Below are positions 19,897 to 29,594 of a stretch of 64,000 nt of DNA, piece by piece; position 1 is the stretch's first letter; each line of letters opens with the position of its first letter. A model generated the notes under the pieces. The model was given only the letters and a program-made list of their open reading frames with translations. It was not told the origin of the DNA and did no database searches. Where the stretch lies: the NCBI GenBank assembly GCA_025451235.1, contig JANWKT010000024.1, positions 186,001 through 250,000 on the forward strand, in the 5' to 3' direction. Both the position numbers and the translations under genes were made by a program. This stretch comes from Flavobacteriales bacterium (lineage in GTDB: Bacteria > Bacteroidota > Bacteroidia > CAIKAF01).

Positions 19897-20706
19897 CTAT
19901 TTTTTTAATGAGGCTTCAAACAACCATCCCTCCATGGTCTGCTCTTGCTTGTTATTCATTTCTATGATTTTTTGAAATTTCTTCCAATCTCTCCTTAATT
20001 TTGAATTAAAACATCCTTTCATTTTACCCAAATAAGAAAACAAGTCGGACCTAAAAATAGTAAAAGAGACCCCTTGGGTTTTCCTTTGGGTTATTATTTC
20101 ATTTAAGGGCACTACCCTTTCAACCATAAATCCATGCCTATGCAGCAATTCCTTCCAATTGTTTGCATAAGGAAAATCTGAACTTGCTTGTTTAATTCCA
20201 AAATCAGCCAATGCATTCCTGTTCATCCATTCAATGGTTTCTAAGCTGGTAGTGGATAGCCAAATGGTTTCATTAAAAACAATTTTCCCGGAAGGTTTAA
20301 GAATTCTAGCTATTTCTGTTAACACAAAATTTAAATCATCCACTTCCAGGATCCCTAAAACGGATTCGATATAAACCTTGTCAAAGAAGTTGTTTTCAAA
20401 AGGGAATTTCATTTTTTCCTTTATCAAATGCAGTTGTGGTTGATTCTTTAATCCTGAAAATTTAATTCTGGACCTGGTGGTTTTCAGCATGATTTCAGAA
20501 ATATCCACTCCATAGAAGTTTGTAGCTGGATTTTTTGATGCCAGGTATACCAGGGTATTTCCGGTTCCAAATCCAAATTCTAATATTTTTTCACTCGGCT
20601 TACAATTTATTTTTTTTTCAAGGCATAAGGTTGCTTTCCATCCAAATGCATGGATATTGGAAGTATTTGTCCTTCCAAAATAATCTAAAATTGATACCTT
20701 ACTCAC
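19897..20706 (-). CDS. Class I SAM-dependent methyltransferase
   Basis: The 269-residue protein has SAM motif I ILEFGFGTGNTLVYLA (residues 41-56), an acidic motif II loop (FYGVDISEIM), and post-motif FENNFFDKVYIESVLGILE. It belongs to the Methyltransf_11/25 class, with small-molecule or lipid substrates possible (ubiquinone/menaquinone-like or sterol-like). No membrane segment. It follows rnhB by 38 bases, so it may be part of the threonine aldolase-rnhB unit. Substrate unknown. Confidence 0.88.
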   Translation of the reverse strand: MSKVSILDYFGRTNTSNIHAFGWKATLCLEKKINCKPSEKILEFGFGTGNTLVYLASKNPATNFYGVDISEIMLKTTRSRIKFSGLKNQPQLHLIKEKMKFPFENNFFDKVYIESVLGILEVDDLNFVLTEIARILKPSGKIVFNETIWLSTTSLETIEWMNRNALADFGIKQASSDFPYANNWKELLHRHGFMVERVVPLNEIITQRKTQGVSFTIFRSDLFSYLGKMKGCFNSKLRRDWKKFQKIIEMNNKQEQTMEGWLFEASLKK

Positions 20707-20744
20707 TTATGTAAAATTAATCATTTTCAATAGCAAGAATTCCA

Positions 20745-21356
20745 TTAGTCGAACTCAAAACTCATTTGAGATTTAGTGAGTGTAAAAGACATTCTATGAT
20801 AATCGCAAGGACCGAACTCTTCAATGGCCTGCCTATGTTTTAAAGTGGCATATCCCTTATTGGAGTCCCACTTATAATGAGGAAATTTAGCATGTAGTTT
20901 TAACATAAATTCATCTCTATAAGTCTTTGCCAAAACGGAGGCAGCTGCGATAGAAAGATATTTAGCATCACCTTCAACGATGGTTGTAGCCGGAATTTTT
21001 TGATACGGTTTGAACCTGTTACCATCAACAATAATATGCTCCGGTTGGATAGCAAGATCTTTTAAGGATAAATGCATGGCTTTAATGGCCGCGTTTAAAA
21101 TATTTATCTTATCAATTTCTTTATGGTCAACAGAACGAACAGCAAAAGCTACGGCCTCTTTTTCTATAATGGGTCTTAATTCTTCTCTTTGTTTTTCTGT
21201 TAATTGTTTTGAATCATTTAAAAAAGGATGTGAAAAATCAAGAGGCAAAATAACGGCCGCAGCAAACACGGGTCCAGCCAGGCAACCCCTGCCCGCCTCA
21301 TCCACCCCTGCTTCCAAGGTTTTTCCTGAATAATTGGATTGAAGTAAATGGGTCAT
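20745..21356 (-). CDS. rnhB: Ribonuclease HII
   Basis: The 203-residue enzyme removes RNA from RNA/DNA hybrids and single ribonucleotides from DNA. The four acidic residues are present: Asp19 and Glu20 in GVDEAGRGCLAGP, Asp111 in IIVDGN, and Asp148 in VLAKTYRDEFM (after SIAAAS). The start codon lies immediately after the stop of the threonine aldolase gene, with no gap, so they share a transcript. Confidence 0.97.
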   Translation of the reverse strand: MTHLLQSNYSGKTLEAGVDEAGRGCLAGPVFAAAVILPLDFSHPFLNDSKQLTEKQREELRPIIEKEAVAFAVRSVDHKEIDKINILNAAIKAMHLSLKDLAIQPEHIIVDGNRFKPYQKIPATTIVEGDAKYLSIAAASVLAKTYRDEFMLKLHAKFPHYKWDSNKGYATLKHRQAIEEFGPCDYHRMSFTLTKSQMSFEFD

Positions 21357-22397
21357 TTATTTCTTTAAAAGCTCTTTCAACCTTTTCACAAAACGATCGA
21401 TATCATCCGTAGTGGTATCCCAACTGCACATCCACCGCACCATATTGGCATGTTCATCAAATACATAAAAGAATACTTCTTTCTGCAATTCCTCGGTAAT
21501 GGATCTGGGTATAATGGCAAATACTCCATTCGCATCCACCGGATGCACCACATTAATTTCCGGAATCTCCTTTACGGCATTATATAAATATTGCGCTTTT
21601 TCATTAGCATTAGAAGCATTTTTTTTCCAAATATCCGGATCTAGGTAGGTATCAAACTGCGCTGCAATATAACGCATCTTGCTATTGAGCTGCATATTCT
21701 GCTTCCGGAAATACTTGCTATGCCTGGCATGTTCAGGATTAAAAAATATCACTGCCTCGCCAAACATCATTCCATTCTTGGTCCCTCCAAAAGATAAAAT
21801 GTCCACTCCGGCATTTTTGGTAAAATCTATATATTCCAATCCCAAGCTAATAGCTGCATTGCTTAAACGGGCACCGTCCATATGGAGGAGTAAATGGTTC
21901 TCATGACAGAATTTTGAAATGGTTTTAATTTCTTCCAGGGAGTAAACCCCGCCCATTTCAGTGCTCTGGGTAATGGAAACTACCCTGGGTTGAACCCGGT
22001 GTTCATCGTCCAGCCAAACCAAGTGCTTATGGATACCCTCCACATTTATTTTTCCATGTATATGAGGTAAAGGGATCAATTTGCAGCCTGTAATTTTTTC
22101 CGGAGCTCCACATTCGTCTTCATAAATATGGGCAACTTCGGAACATAAGATACTTTGCCAGCTTTCTGTAGTTGATTTTAAAGCCAATACATTCGCCCCT
22201 GTACCATTGTATAAGAAATAGACGGCAATATCCTTCCCGAAGATCACTTTGAATTTCTCGATGGCAGATTGTGTATAATGGTCATTACCATAAGCTACCA
22301 CATGGCCTTCGTTTACATCAGAAAGGGCCTGCATAATTGCCGGATGTACTCCGCTATTGTTATCACTGGCAAAACCTCTTGGGTTTGTTCGTTTCAT
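21357..22397 (-). CDS. Threonine aldolase family protein (low specificity L-threonine aldolase)
   Basis: The 346-residue PLP enzyme of fold type I cleaves threonine to glycine and acetaldehyde. Visible are the N-terminal GFASDNNSGVHPAI, the ring-stacking His90 in SEVAHIYEDECGAPE, Asp174 in LHMDGARLSNA and the PLP lysine Lys207 in SFGGTKNGMM. The length is normal. Stereospecificity cannot be decided by eye. It starts the operon that continues with rnhB and a methyltransferase. A near-consensus TATCTTTA box precedes it. Confidence 0.93.
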   Translation of the reverse strand: MKRTNPRGFASDNNSGVHPAIMQALSDVNEGHVVAYGNDHYTQSAIEKFKVIFGKDIAVYFLYNGTGANVLALKSTTESWQSILCSEVAHIYEDECGAPEKITGCKLIPLPHIHGKINVEGIHKHLVWLDDEHRVQPRVVSITQSTEMGGVYSLEEIKTISKFCHENHLLLHMDGARLSNAAISLGLEYIDFTKNAGVDILSFGGTKNGMMFGEAVIFFNPEHARHSKYFRKQNMQLNSKMRYIAAQFDTYLDPDIWKKNASNANEKAQYLYNAVKEIPEINVVHPVDANGVFAIIPRSITEELQKEVFFYVFDEHANMVRWMCSWDTTTDDIDRFVKRLKELLKK

Positions 22398-22494
22398 TTT
22401 TTATATATTTACCGGGCTAAAGATATATTGATGAAAATGATTTTGCGGCTTTTATTGGTTTTGTATACCTTCTTTTTTTCAACAAAATCCTACC

Positions 22495-23814
22495 ATGAAT
22501 ATTAAGTTCCGGCTTACTATACTCAGTTTTTTAGAATTTTTTATATGGGGTTCATGGCTCATTACCATTGGTGCTTATTGGTTTCAAAACAAGCATTGGG
22601 GTGGAGCAGAGTTCGCCGCCATTTTTTCTACCATGGGTATTTCTGCTGTCTTTATGCCAACCATCGTGGGTATTATTGCCGACCGATGGGTAAATGTTGA
22701 AAGATTATTAGGCATTTGTCATTTAATAGGGGCTGTTCTTCTTTTTTTTCTCCCTGGGGTGAATGATCCTACTAGTTTTTTCTGGGTACTTCTGCTATAC
22801 ATGTTGTTTTATATGCCCACCATTTCGTTGGCAAATACGGTTTCATATACGGTTTTAGTAAAGAAAGGAAAAAATGTGGTGAAAGATTTCCCTCCCATCC
22901 GTGTTTGGGGAACCATTGGTTTTATTGCTGCTATGTGGACAGTGAGCCTTTTACATTTTGAGACTTCAGGCAACCAATTTTATGTTGCAGCTGTGGCCTC
23001 CTTACTCTTTGGACTTTATTCCTTTACCCTGCCCAGTTGCCCGCCGGAAGGCAAGAATATGCGTAGTAAATCATGGATTGATATATTGGGTTTAAAAGCC
23101 TTTTCTCTTTTCAAAACTCCGAAAATGGCCGTGTTTTTCATTTTTGCGATGTTGTTAGGAGCGGCCCTTCAGTTAACCAATGCCTATGGCGATACTTTTT
23201 TGCATGACTTTGCAAAAGTAGATGCCTATAAAAACCTGGCCCATCTTCAAAACGAATCCATCAGTGATCTTCCTGCATATCTGTATAGAGAATTACAGAT
23301 TTCAGCCATGAAATATCCTGCTATCGTGATGTCTATTTCACAGATCTCAGAAACTCTCTTTATTCTGGCCATTCCTTTTTTCCTTCGGAAATTTGGGATC
23401 AAGCAGGTGATGCTGATCAGCATGTTTGCCTGGGTACTTCGGTTTGGGTTGTTTGCTTATAGTGATCCTGCCAGTGGGTTATGGATGATTGTACTTTCCT
23501 GCATTATCTACGGAATGGCCTTTGATTTTTTTAATATTTCGGGGTCCCTTTTTGTGGAAACACAAAGTACACCTAGCATTAGAGCCAGCGCCCAGGGGGT
23601 ATTTATGATGATGACCAATGGGTTTGGGGCTATATTGGGAAGTTATGTGAGTGGAATTGTAATTACGGAGTTTTTTACGAATGCCGATAAGAGTAAGGAC
23701 TGGCAAGGTATATGGATCGCTTTTGCCGCTTATGCCTTGGTGGTTGCCATTTTGTTTGCTATTTTCTTCAGGCACAAACATAATCCCGAAGAGGTGAAAA
23801 ATGTATCTCATTAA
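22495..23814 (+). CDS. MFS nucleoside permease (NupG-like)
   Basis: The 439-residue protein has twelve predicted membrane helices. The N-terminal FRLTILSFLEFFIWGSWLI and the block RVWGTIGFIAAMW around helix 5 are characteristic of the nucleoside:H+ symporter (NHS) family related to NupG and XapB. It probably imports nucleosides, which fits the deoxynucleoside kinase encoded 8 kb away. No close operon partner; the upstream aldolase gene is divergent with about 100 bases between. Confidence 0.92.
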   Translation: MNIKFRLTILSFLEFFIWGSWLITIGAYWFQNKHWGGAEFAAIFSTMGISAVFMPTIVGIIADRWVNVERLLGICHLIGAVLLFFLPGVNDPTSFFWVLLLYMLFYMPTISLANTVSYTVLVKKGKNVVKDFPPIRVWGTIGFIAAMWTVSLLHFETSGNQFYVAAVASLLFGLYSFTLPSCPPEGKNMRSKSWIDILGLKAFSLFKTPKMAVFFIFAMLLGAALQLTNAYGDTFLHDFAKVDAYKNLAHLQNESISDLPAYLYRELQISAMKYPAIVMSISQISETLFILAIPFFLRKFGIKQVMLISMFAWVLRFGLFAYSDPASGLWMIVLSCIIYGMAFDFFNISGSLFVETQSTPSIRASAQGVFMMMTNGFGAILGSYVSGIVITEFFTNADKSKDWQGIWIAFAAYALVVAILFAIFFRHKHNPEEVKNVSH

Positions 23815-23969
23815 CCTGATCCGGGAAAAAACATTTTCAGGCCTCTTTTTATTAAAAAAAAATGAAAATATAACGGTCTTTCTCGGCATTTGCTGGTGGG
23901 ATACTTGCGAATAATAACTTCAATTTCTGGTTTATAGGTTTTTTACTATATTCGACCAACCATAACACC

Positions 23970-25247
23970 ATGACCAATCGTCGGGATTTTTTAAAAAAAG
24001 TAGGATTAGCCTCCATGGCTACATCAGTTTCGGCTTCACTTTGGTCAAAACCATTTGGGGAGATCAGTCAGCATCTTATTCCTGCTTTGAATCCACCAGA
24101 GGATGATTTTTGGGGATGGGTAAGAACTCAATATACGGTTTCGTCGAATTTACTTAATCTAAATAATGGTGGAGTAAGTCCACAATCAAAATTTGTGCAA
24201 GATGCTTTTTTCAGATATACTGAAATGGCCAACGAAGCTCCTTCCTATTATTTATGGCGTATTTTGGAAGAGGGTAAGGATGCTGTACGCAAAAAACTGG
24301 CCGGACTTTTAGGTTCTTCGCACGAAGAGATAGCCATCAACAGAAATGCCACAGAAGCATTGGACACCCTCATTCACGGAATTGAATTAAAAAAAGGAGA
24401 TGAGGTAGTATTGTCCAAATACGACTATCCAAGAATGATCAATGCATGGAAGACCAGGGAAAAAAGAGAAGGTATCGTGTTAAAATGGGTTGATTTTGAA
24501 TTTCCGGAAAACGACGAACAAAAACTGGCCAATAAGTTCACCTCTTTGTTTACTTCGAAAACTAAAGTGGTACATATTACACATTTGATCAATTGGACGG
24601 GACAAATACTTCCTGTAAAATTAATAGCTGCCGAAGCAAGGAAAAAAGGAATTAAGACCTTGGTAGATGCGGCCCATTCATTTGCCCATATCCGTTTCGA
24701 TGTAAAAGACTGGGACATCGATTATCTGGGGACCAGTTTGCATAAATGGCTATGTTGCCCCTTTGGTACAGGAATGATGTATATTAGAAAAGAGGAAATT
24801 GCCAATATCAAAACTTTTTTCTCCGAGGACCTTACCATGGATCCAAGTGGTATCAAACGCTTCGAAGAACTGGGTACCAGGGCAACAACAGCCGAATTAG
24901 CCATTGGCGAAGCCGTAGATTTTCATAATATCATTGGTTCTGAAAGGAAACAACAACGTTTATATGATCTTAAAAAATATTGGGTTGATCAGGTAAAAAC
25001 GCATCCTAGGATAAAAATACTCACCCCAGAATCCATGTCACTTTCAGGGGCATTAGGGTTGGTTTGTATTGAGGGGTTGGAAGCTTCGGAAATAGACAGC
25101 TATTTAATGAGCAAGCATCATATCCATGTGGTAGGTATTAAATTCGAAAAAGTAAATGGTATCAGAGCTACTCCCAATGTCTATACTTCTTTCGGGGATT
25201 TGGACCGTTTTTCAAAAGCATTGTTGGAGCTGGCCAACAAAAAATAA
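23970..25247 (+). CDS. Tat-signal class V aminotransferase (isopenicillin N epimerase-like)
   Basis: The 425-residue protein starts with a twin-arginine signal TNRRDFLKKVGLASMATS. The PLP fold type I domain has Asn/Gly-rich NNGGVSPQS near residue 66, RNATEALDTLIHG at 125, the Asp233-x-x-His236 pair in LVDAAHS and the PLP lysine Lys259 in GTSLHKWLCCPFG. Relatives act as epimerases or as cysteine desulfurase-like lyases. PLP enzymes are usually cytoplasmic; export with bound cofactor is exactly what the Tat route allows. Physiological substrate unknown. Confidence 0.92.
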   Translation: MTNRRDFLKKVGLASMATSVSASLWSKPFGEISQHLIPALNPPEDDFWGWVRTQYTVSSNLLNLNNGGVSPQSKFVQDAFFRYTEMANEAPSYYLWRILEEGKDAVRKKLAGLLGSSHEEIAINRNATEALDTLIHGIELKKGDEVVLSKYDYPRMINAWKTREKREGIVLKWVDFEFPENDEQKLANKFTSLFTSKTKVVHITHLINWTGQILPVKLIAAEARKKGIKTLVDAAHSFAHIRFDVKDWDIDYLGTSLHKWLCCPFGTGMMYIRKEEIANIKTFFSEDLTMDPSGIKRFEELGTRATTAELAIGEAVDFHNIIGSERKQQRLYDLKKYWVDQVKTHPRIKILTPESMSLSGALGLVCIEGLEASEIDSYLMSKHHIHVVGIKFEKVNGIRATPNVYTSFGDLDRFSKALLELANKK

Positions 25248-25252
25248 GCTTG

Positions 25253-25693
25253 CTATATTTTTGTATTTCTCTGAAAAAGCCCTTCTATCTGGGTTTTCTC
25301 ATCTCCATGCAACAGAATATGACGTACTGCTTCTTTCAAATGGTTGAATATGCTGGGTTTTATCAAAAAAAACGATGCTCCTAAATCCAACATTTCGGTT
25401 ACATCATCTTCTCTCTGAGAAGTGGTATAAATAACAATCTTTGCCCGGTTCAATTGCTCTATTTTCTTTATTTCCAACAAACATTCCTTGCCGTTCATAC
25501 GAGGCATATTCATATCCAGAAAAATATAATCAGGAACGATGAACTGATCCTTAGATAATATTTGAAGTGCATCTATACTTCCGGATGAAGTGCCACAAAC
25601 AATGGTTGGATCCGTCTCCTTAATAGCTTCCATCAGCAGTTCTCGATCGTCGGGATCATCATCTATGATTAAAATCGTCTTTGATGCGGTCAT
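25253..25693 (-). CDS. Single-domain response regulator (CheY/Rcp-like)
   Basis: The 146-residue protein is a lone receiver domain. The acidic pocket is DDD (residues 11-13), the phospho-acceptor Asp60 is in FLDMNMP, Thr90 is in IYTTS and Lys112 in LIKPS. It has no output domain, so it should work by protein contact, like receivers paired with multi-PAS kinases. It is convergent with the aminotransferase gene (5 bases apart) and lies next to the kinase cluster. A TATCTTTG box (25717-25724 on this strand) precedes it. Confidence 0.93.
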   Translation of the reverse strand: MTASKTILIIDDDPDDRELLMEAIKETDPTIVCGTSSGSIDALQILSKDQFIVPDYIFLDMNMPRMNGKECLLEIKKIEQLNRAKIVIYTTSQREDDVTEMLDLGASFFLIKPSIFNHLKEAVRHILLHGDEKTQIEGLFQRNTKI

Positions 25694-25716
25694 ACAGGCC
25701 TAAAAGTGGTTTGGTT

Positions 25717-25724
25717 CAAAGATA
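25717..25724 (-). promoter_or_regulatory. -7 promoter element TATCTTTG
   Basis: On the minus strand this matches TAnnTTTG and lies 23 bases before the response regulator start at 25693. The upstream box is not at the ideal distance. Confidence 0.45.
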
Positions 25725-25913
25725 ATACATTCGGCCAAATAACAGAAAATAGGCTATTCTGAGCCATAAAAACAGGTTCTTCACGCATATATTCTACCGT
25801 TATCCAAATTAATTTAGGATTATTAATAAACCGGAAGTCCATTTTCAGCCAAAATGCAATAGAATTCTGTACCTTTAAAAACCAAATAGTGGATAAATTT
25901 TTCTTCGGTAGGT

Positions 25914-26279
25914 ATGAAAAAAGTATTGATTGTTGAGGACGAACATTATATGGCCATGATGCTGAAAATGATCCTTACTAAAAATTTCAATTTTGATGTA
26001 AGGATAGCTAACGGTATCAAGGAAGGTATTGAATTCCTTCATAGTTTCGGTCCTGATCTAATTATTACTGATATTCACTTAAGCGATGGTACGGCTTATG
26101 AAATGCTGCCCGCCCTATCCGATTCCCGGAAAAATGGCACAAAAGTCATTTTAATGAGTGCCGTTTTTAATCTTGCCGATAAAAACAAAATACTAGACTC
26201 CGATATAGACCTCTTTATAGAAAAGCCTTTTACACGCGAAAAGATCATTCAATCACTGGAAGAGCTCCATTTTACTTAA
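25914..26279 (+). CDS. Single-domain response regulator
   Basis: The 121-residue receiver has Glu9-Asp10 in VEDE, the phospho-acceptor Asp53 in IITDIHLSDG, Ser82 in LMSAV and Lys104 in IEKPF. No output domain. The CHASE3 kinase gene starts 25 bases downstream on the same strand, so they probably share a transcript and a phosphate. Confidence 0.92.
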   Translation: MKKVLIVEDEHYMAMMLKMILTKNFNFDVRIANGIKEGIEFLHSFGPDLIITDIHLSDGTAYEMLPALSDSRKNGTKVILMSAVFNLADKNKILDSDIDLFIEKPFTREKIIQSLEELHFT

Positions 26280-26304
26280 ACCAGGTATTGATATAGTATT
26301 GCCA

Positions 26305-28125
26305 ATGACGAAAGAAAATCCACATAAACGATATAGGAATCTATTTATCATTTCGCTGTCTTTTATTGTGATATTTATTTTTACTGCCCTCTATCTGCTT
26401 TACCAAAGCCAGCAAGCCCAATTTTGGAATGACCATAGACGCAAAATGGAAATGGAATTGGACGAAGTTCTGTCAGGTCTATACGAAATGACAACGGCCT
26501 CGAGTGGATATCTGATCACCGGCCGACCGGAATCCATTACGCCTTACAAGCACGCGGAAATGGATATTGACAACCACTTACAGAATGCGTATCTACTTGT
26601 GAATAATGAAAAAGAGCAAAAGCGTATGATGGATACACTTTCAGTTCTTATTACGAAAAGGAAAATGTTATTAAATGAAGTAATTGATATTTATAAACAA
26701 TCCAGGTATTTGTATGATTCCACAGCAGCAAAGAAGATAAATTCACGCGTTCTAGCTGGCGATGTGGTGATGGATAAGATTCGCATAGAAGTAAAATCCA
26801 TTATAGCATACGAACAGTATTTATATAGGCAAAGAATAGGAATGGGTGATAATTTTAATCGCTTGTCCTATATCATCATTATATGTTTTGGGCTGATCAC
26901 CATTACCGTAAGCCTCTATGCTTATTCAATGCTTCAACAAGAAAACAGACAAAAATTAGCGGTTCAACAACAATTAACGGAGTATTACGCCAAAGTAGAA
27001 AAAGCGAATATCATGCTTACTGAAGCCGAAAAACTGGCTCAGATTGGTTCCTGGGAATGGGATATTCCATCAAACAAGGTTTTGTGGTCCGACGGGGTCT
27101 ATAAAGTCTATCAGCTGAGTCCTGATACTTTTACCCCTTCTTATGAAGCTTTTATTGATATTATTCATAAGGAGGATCGCGAAAAAGTAGTTCAGACTAT
27201 TCACGAAGCTATGGAGGAAAAAAAATCATACCATATCGAGTTCAGAGAAACGGCCAGTGGCCAGGGCAAAATCATTTATGCGGTTGGAGTTGCTAGATTG
27301 GATAATAAAGGAAATCTGATTGGATATTATGGAATTATTGGAAATATTACCCAACAGCGGAGCTATGAAAAACAACTGGAGGATTTTAATACAGCCTTAA
27401 AAAAATCGAATGAAGAACTTGAAGAATTTGCGTATGTGGCGTCCCATGATTTGCAGGAACCTCTGCGCAAAATACGTGCATTTGGCGACCGGTTGATGTT
27501 TAAATATGGTCATGAAGTTGAAATGCCAGGTCGTGAATATATCATGAAAATGATGGACGGAGCAGAGAGGATGCAAATATTGATCCAGGACTTATTGGCT
27601 TTTTCCAGGGTTTCGAGAGATGCAGGTGATAAAATGCCTGTTGACCTGAACGAAGCAGTAAAAGCTGTATTAGAAGATCTTCAACTATCCATTTCTGAAT
27701 CAAATACGGATATCCAAATAGAAAAATTACCCTCCTTACCTTCAGCCAATCCTGTACAGATGCATCAATTGTTCCTAAATCTTATTAGTAACGCTATCAA
27801 GTTCAGAAAAGAAAATATTGCCCCTAAGATAAAGATCAAGTGTAAAATTGTTAAGGGAGATTCATTAAGTTTGCTAGATCAGAATATTCCAGCACAGAAG
27901 AGTTTCTATGAGATTATTATACACGACAATGGAATTGGGTTTGATGAAAAATACCTGGATAGAATTTTTACTATCTTTCAACGGCTCCATGGTCGCAACG
28001 AATACAAAGGAACAGGAATTGGATTGGCAGTTTGTAAAAAAATCTGTTCCAATCATGGAGGGTATATTTCGGCACGCAGCGATGGAAAAACTGGATCAGA
28101 CTTTATAGTTTATTTACCACAGTAA
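26305..28125 (+). CDS. Membrane histidine kinase: CHASE3-PAS-HisKA-HATPase
   Basis: The 606-residue protein has two membrane helices (about residues 13-33 and 188-209) that flank a CHASE3-type helical sensor domain. A PAS domain follows at about 245-350 (AQIGSWEWDIPSNKVLWSD), then HisKA with His381 in YVASHDLQEPLRKI and HATPase_c with NLISNAIKF, DNGIGF and GTGIGLAVCKK. The ATG at 26305 was chosen; a TTG two codons earlier is also in frame. The phospho-His context is of the phytochrome-like type, which usually partners with stand-alone receivers such as the one just upstream. The next gene starts 1 base after the stop. Confidence 0.95.
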   Translation: MTKENPHKRYRNLFIISLSFIVIFIFTALYLLYQSQQAQFWNDHRRKMEMELDEVLSGLYEMTTASSGYLITGRPESITPYKHAEMDIDNHLQNAYLLVNNEKEQKRMMDTLSVLITKRKMLLNEVIDIYKQSRYLYDSTAAKKINSRVLAGDVVMDKIRIEVKSIIAYEQYLYRQRIGMGDNFNRLSYIIIICFGLITITVSLYAYSMLQQENRQKLAVQQQLTEYYAKVEKANIMLTEAEKLAQIGSWEWDIPSNKVLWSDGVYKVYQLSPDTFTPSYEAFIDIIHKEDREKVVQTIHEAMEEKKSYHIEFRETASGQGKIIYAVGVARLDNKGNLIGYYGIIGNITQQRSYEKQLEDFNTALKKSNEELEEFAYVASHDLQEPLRKIRAFGDRLMFKYGHEVEMPGREYIMKMMDGAERMQILIQDLLAFSRVSRDAGDKMPVDLNEAVKAVLEDLQLSISESNTDIQIEKLPSLPSANPVQMHQLFLNLISNAIKFRKENIAPKIKIKCKIVKGDSLSLLDQNIPAQKSFYEIIIHDNGIGFDEKYLDRIFTIFQRLHGRNEYKGTGIGLAVCKKICSNHGGYISARSDGKTGSDFIVYLPQ

Positions 28126-28126
28126 A

Positions 28127-29581
28127 ATGCAAGTACTAAAAAAACCATACCGAATATTGATCATCGATGACGATGAAGAGGATTATATGCTGATGATAGA
28201 TTATATATCAGAGCTAGGTGCTGAAGAGTATAGTTATGAATGGGCATCTAATTTTGATATGGGATCAAAACTCATGAAGGAGGCAAGACATGATATTTAT
28301 CTGATTGATCATTGGTTGGGGGCAGGAACAGGTCTTGATCTGATCAGGGATGCAACACTGAACGGGTGCAGGAATCCCAAAATACTGCTGACCGGGGTTG
28401 GAAACCTGGAATTGGATATGCAAGCTATTAAAGCAGGGGCTTATGATTACCTTCCGAAAACATTGCTCAGTACTGAAATGCTAGAAAGGACCCTAAGACA
28501 TTCAATAGAAAGGTTTGAACAAAGTATATTGTTCGAAAACCAGCAAGCCAGGTTCAAAAACTTATTTGAACAAAGTATAGACCCTATTTATGTTACCGAT
28601 GCAACATGGAATTTCTTAGAAGCTAACGACTCACTGATGAACCTGTTTCGATTGAAACAGGAAGATCTATATAGTAAAACCCTACAGGAATTGTTTAGTC
28701 AACCTGATACCTTTACCGACTTTATAACCCAGATTTTATCGGAAGGCTTTGTAGTAAATTTTATTTGTACGCTGCGGGTTGAAAATTCAAACAAAGATCT
28801 CATCTGCTTGTTGTCCTCCTCACCTATCCTGGATTTTCAAAATCGGGTAACCGGCTATCAGGGAATGATCCGTGACATTACCCAACTAAAAAAAGCGGAG
28901 AAAGAACTCATGCAGGCAGAGCAAATGAACCTTACTTCGAGAATGGCCAGAATCATAGCGCATGAAGTCCGCAATCCTCTTACCAATATCAATCTTGCTA
29001 CAGATGAATTGGAATATCATATCAAGAAATTGGAGGATGCTGTTCTTTACACCGATATCATCAAAAGAAGCTCAGAAAGGATCAACAACCTTATCACAGA
29101 TCTTTTGAACAGCACCAGGTTTGGAAATCCTATAATGGTAACGTGTGCTATAGAAAAAGTCCTGCAGGATGTACTTATACTTTGTAACGACCGGATCCAT
29201 TTGAAAGGAATAAAATTGATCAACGTTGGTTTGGATGGATCAACTCCATTATATGTGGATGTGGAAAAATTAAAAATTGCTTTTATTAATATCATCACCA
29301 ACGCCATTGAAGCCATGGAGCAGGTAAAGGAGCCGCTGTTAAAAATTGAGCTGGATATCCTGGATAAGGAAGTAAGGCTTAAAATATCGGATAATGGATG
29401 CGGAATGGATGAACATATACTCAAGAATTTATTTGAGGCATTCTTTACTGCCAAAACAGGAGGAATGGGCCTTGGAATGACTACAGTGCAAAATATTATT
29501 TTGCAACATCATGGAACCATCCAAGTAGAAAGTGAAGTCTCGAAAGGTACAAGTTTTATTATCCGGCTTCCACGTCCGTGA
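28127..29581 (+). CDS. Soluble receiver-PAS-histidine kinase
   Basis: The 484-residue cytoplasmic protein starts with a receiver domain (DDDEEDY at 14-20, phospho-acceptor Asp61 in YLIDHWLGAGTG, Lys111). A PAS domain lies at about 140-255 (LFEQSIDPIYVTDATWNFLEAN), followed by HisKA with His279 in RIIAHEVRNPLTN and HATPase_c with NIITNAIEAM, DNGCGMDE and GMGLGMTTVQNII. It lies 1 base after the CHASE3 kinase stop. The receiver at the N-terminus suggests it is itself controlled by the upstream kinase, a serial relay. Confidence 0.95.
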   Translation: MQVLKKPYRILIIDDDEEDYMLMIDYISELGAEEYSYEWASNFDMGSKLMKEARHDIYLIDHWLGAGTGLDLIRDATLNGCRNPKILLTGVGNLELDMQAIKAGAYDYLPKTLLSTEMLERTLRHSIERFEQSILFENQQARFKNLFEQSIDPIYVTDATWNFLEANDSLMNLFRLKQEDLYSKTLQELFSQPDTFTDFITQILSEGFVVNFICTLRVENSNKDLICLLSSSPILDFQNRVTGYQGMIRDITQLKKAEKELMQAEQMNLTSRMARIIAHEVRNPLTNINLATDELEYHIKKLEDAVLYTDIIKRSSERINNLITDLLNSTRFGNPIMVTCAIEKVLQDVLILCNDRIHLKGIKLINVGLDGSTPLYVDVEKLKIAFINIITNAIEAMEQVKEPLLKIELDILDKEVRLKISDNGCGMDEHILKNLFEAFFTAKTGGMGLGMTTVQNIILQHHGTIQVESEVSKGTSFIIRLPRP

Positions 29582-29594
29582 ATGAAAGACCAGG

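Noticed and set aside
22432-22505. Short hydrophobic frame (MKMILRLLLVLYTFFFSTKS...) just before the nucleoside permease
   Set aside because: It overlaps the permease start in another frame and has no promoter of its own; most likely chance in an AT-rich gap.
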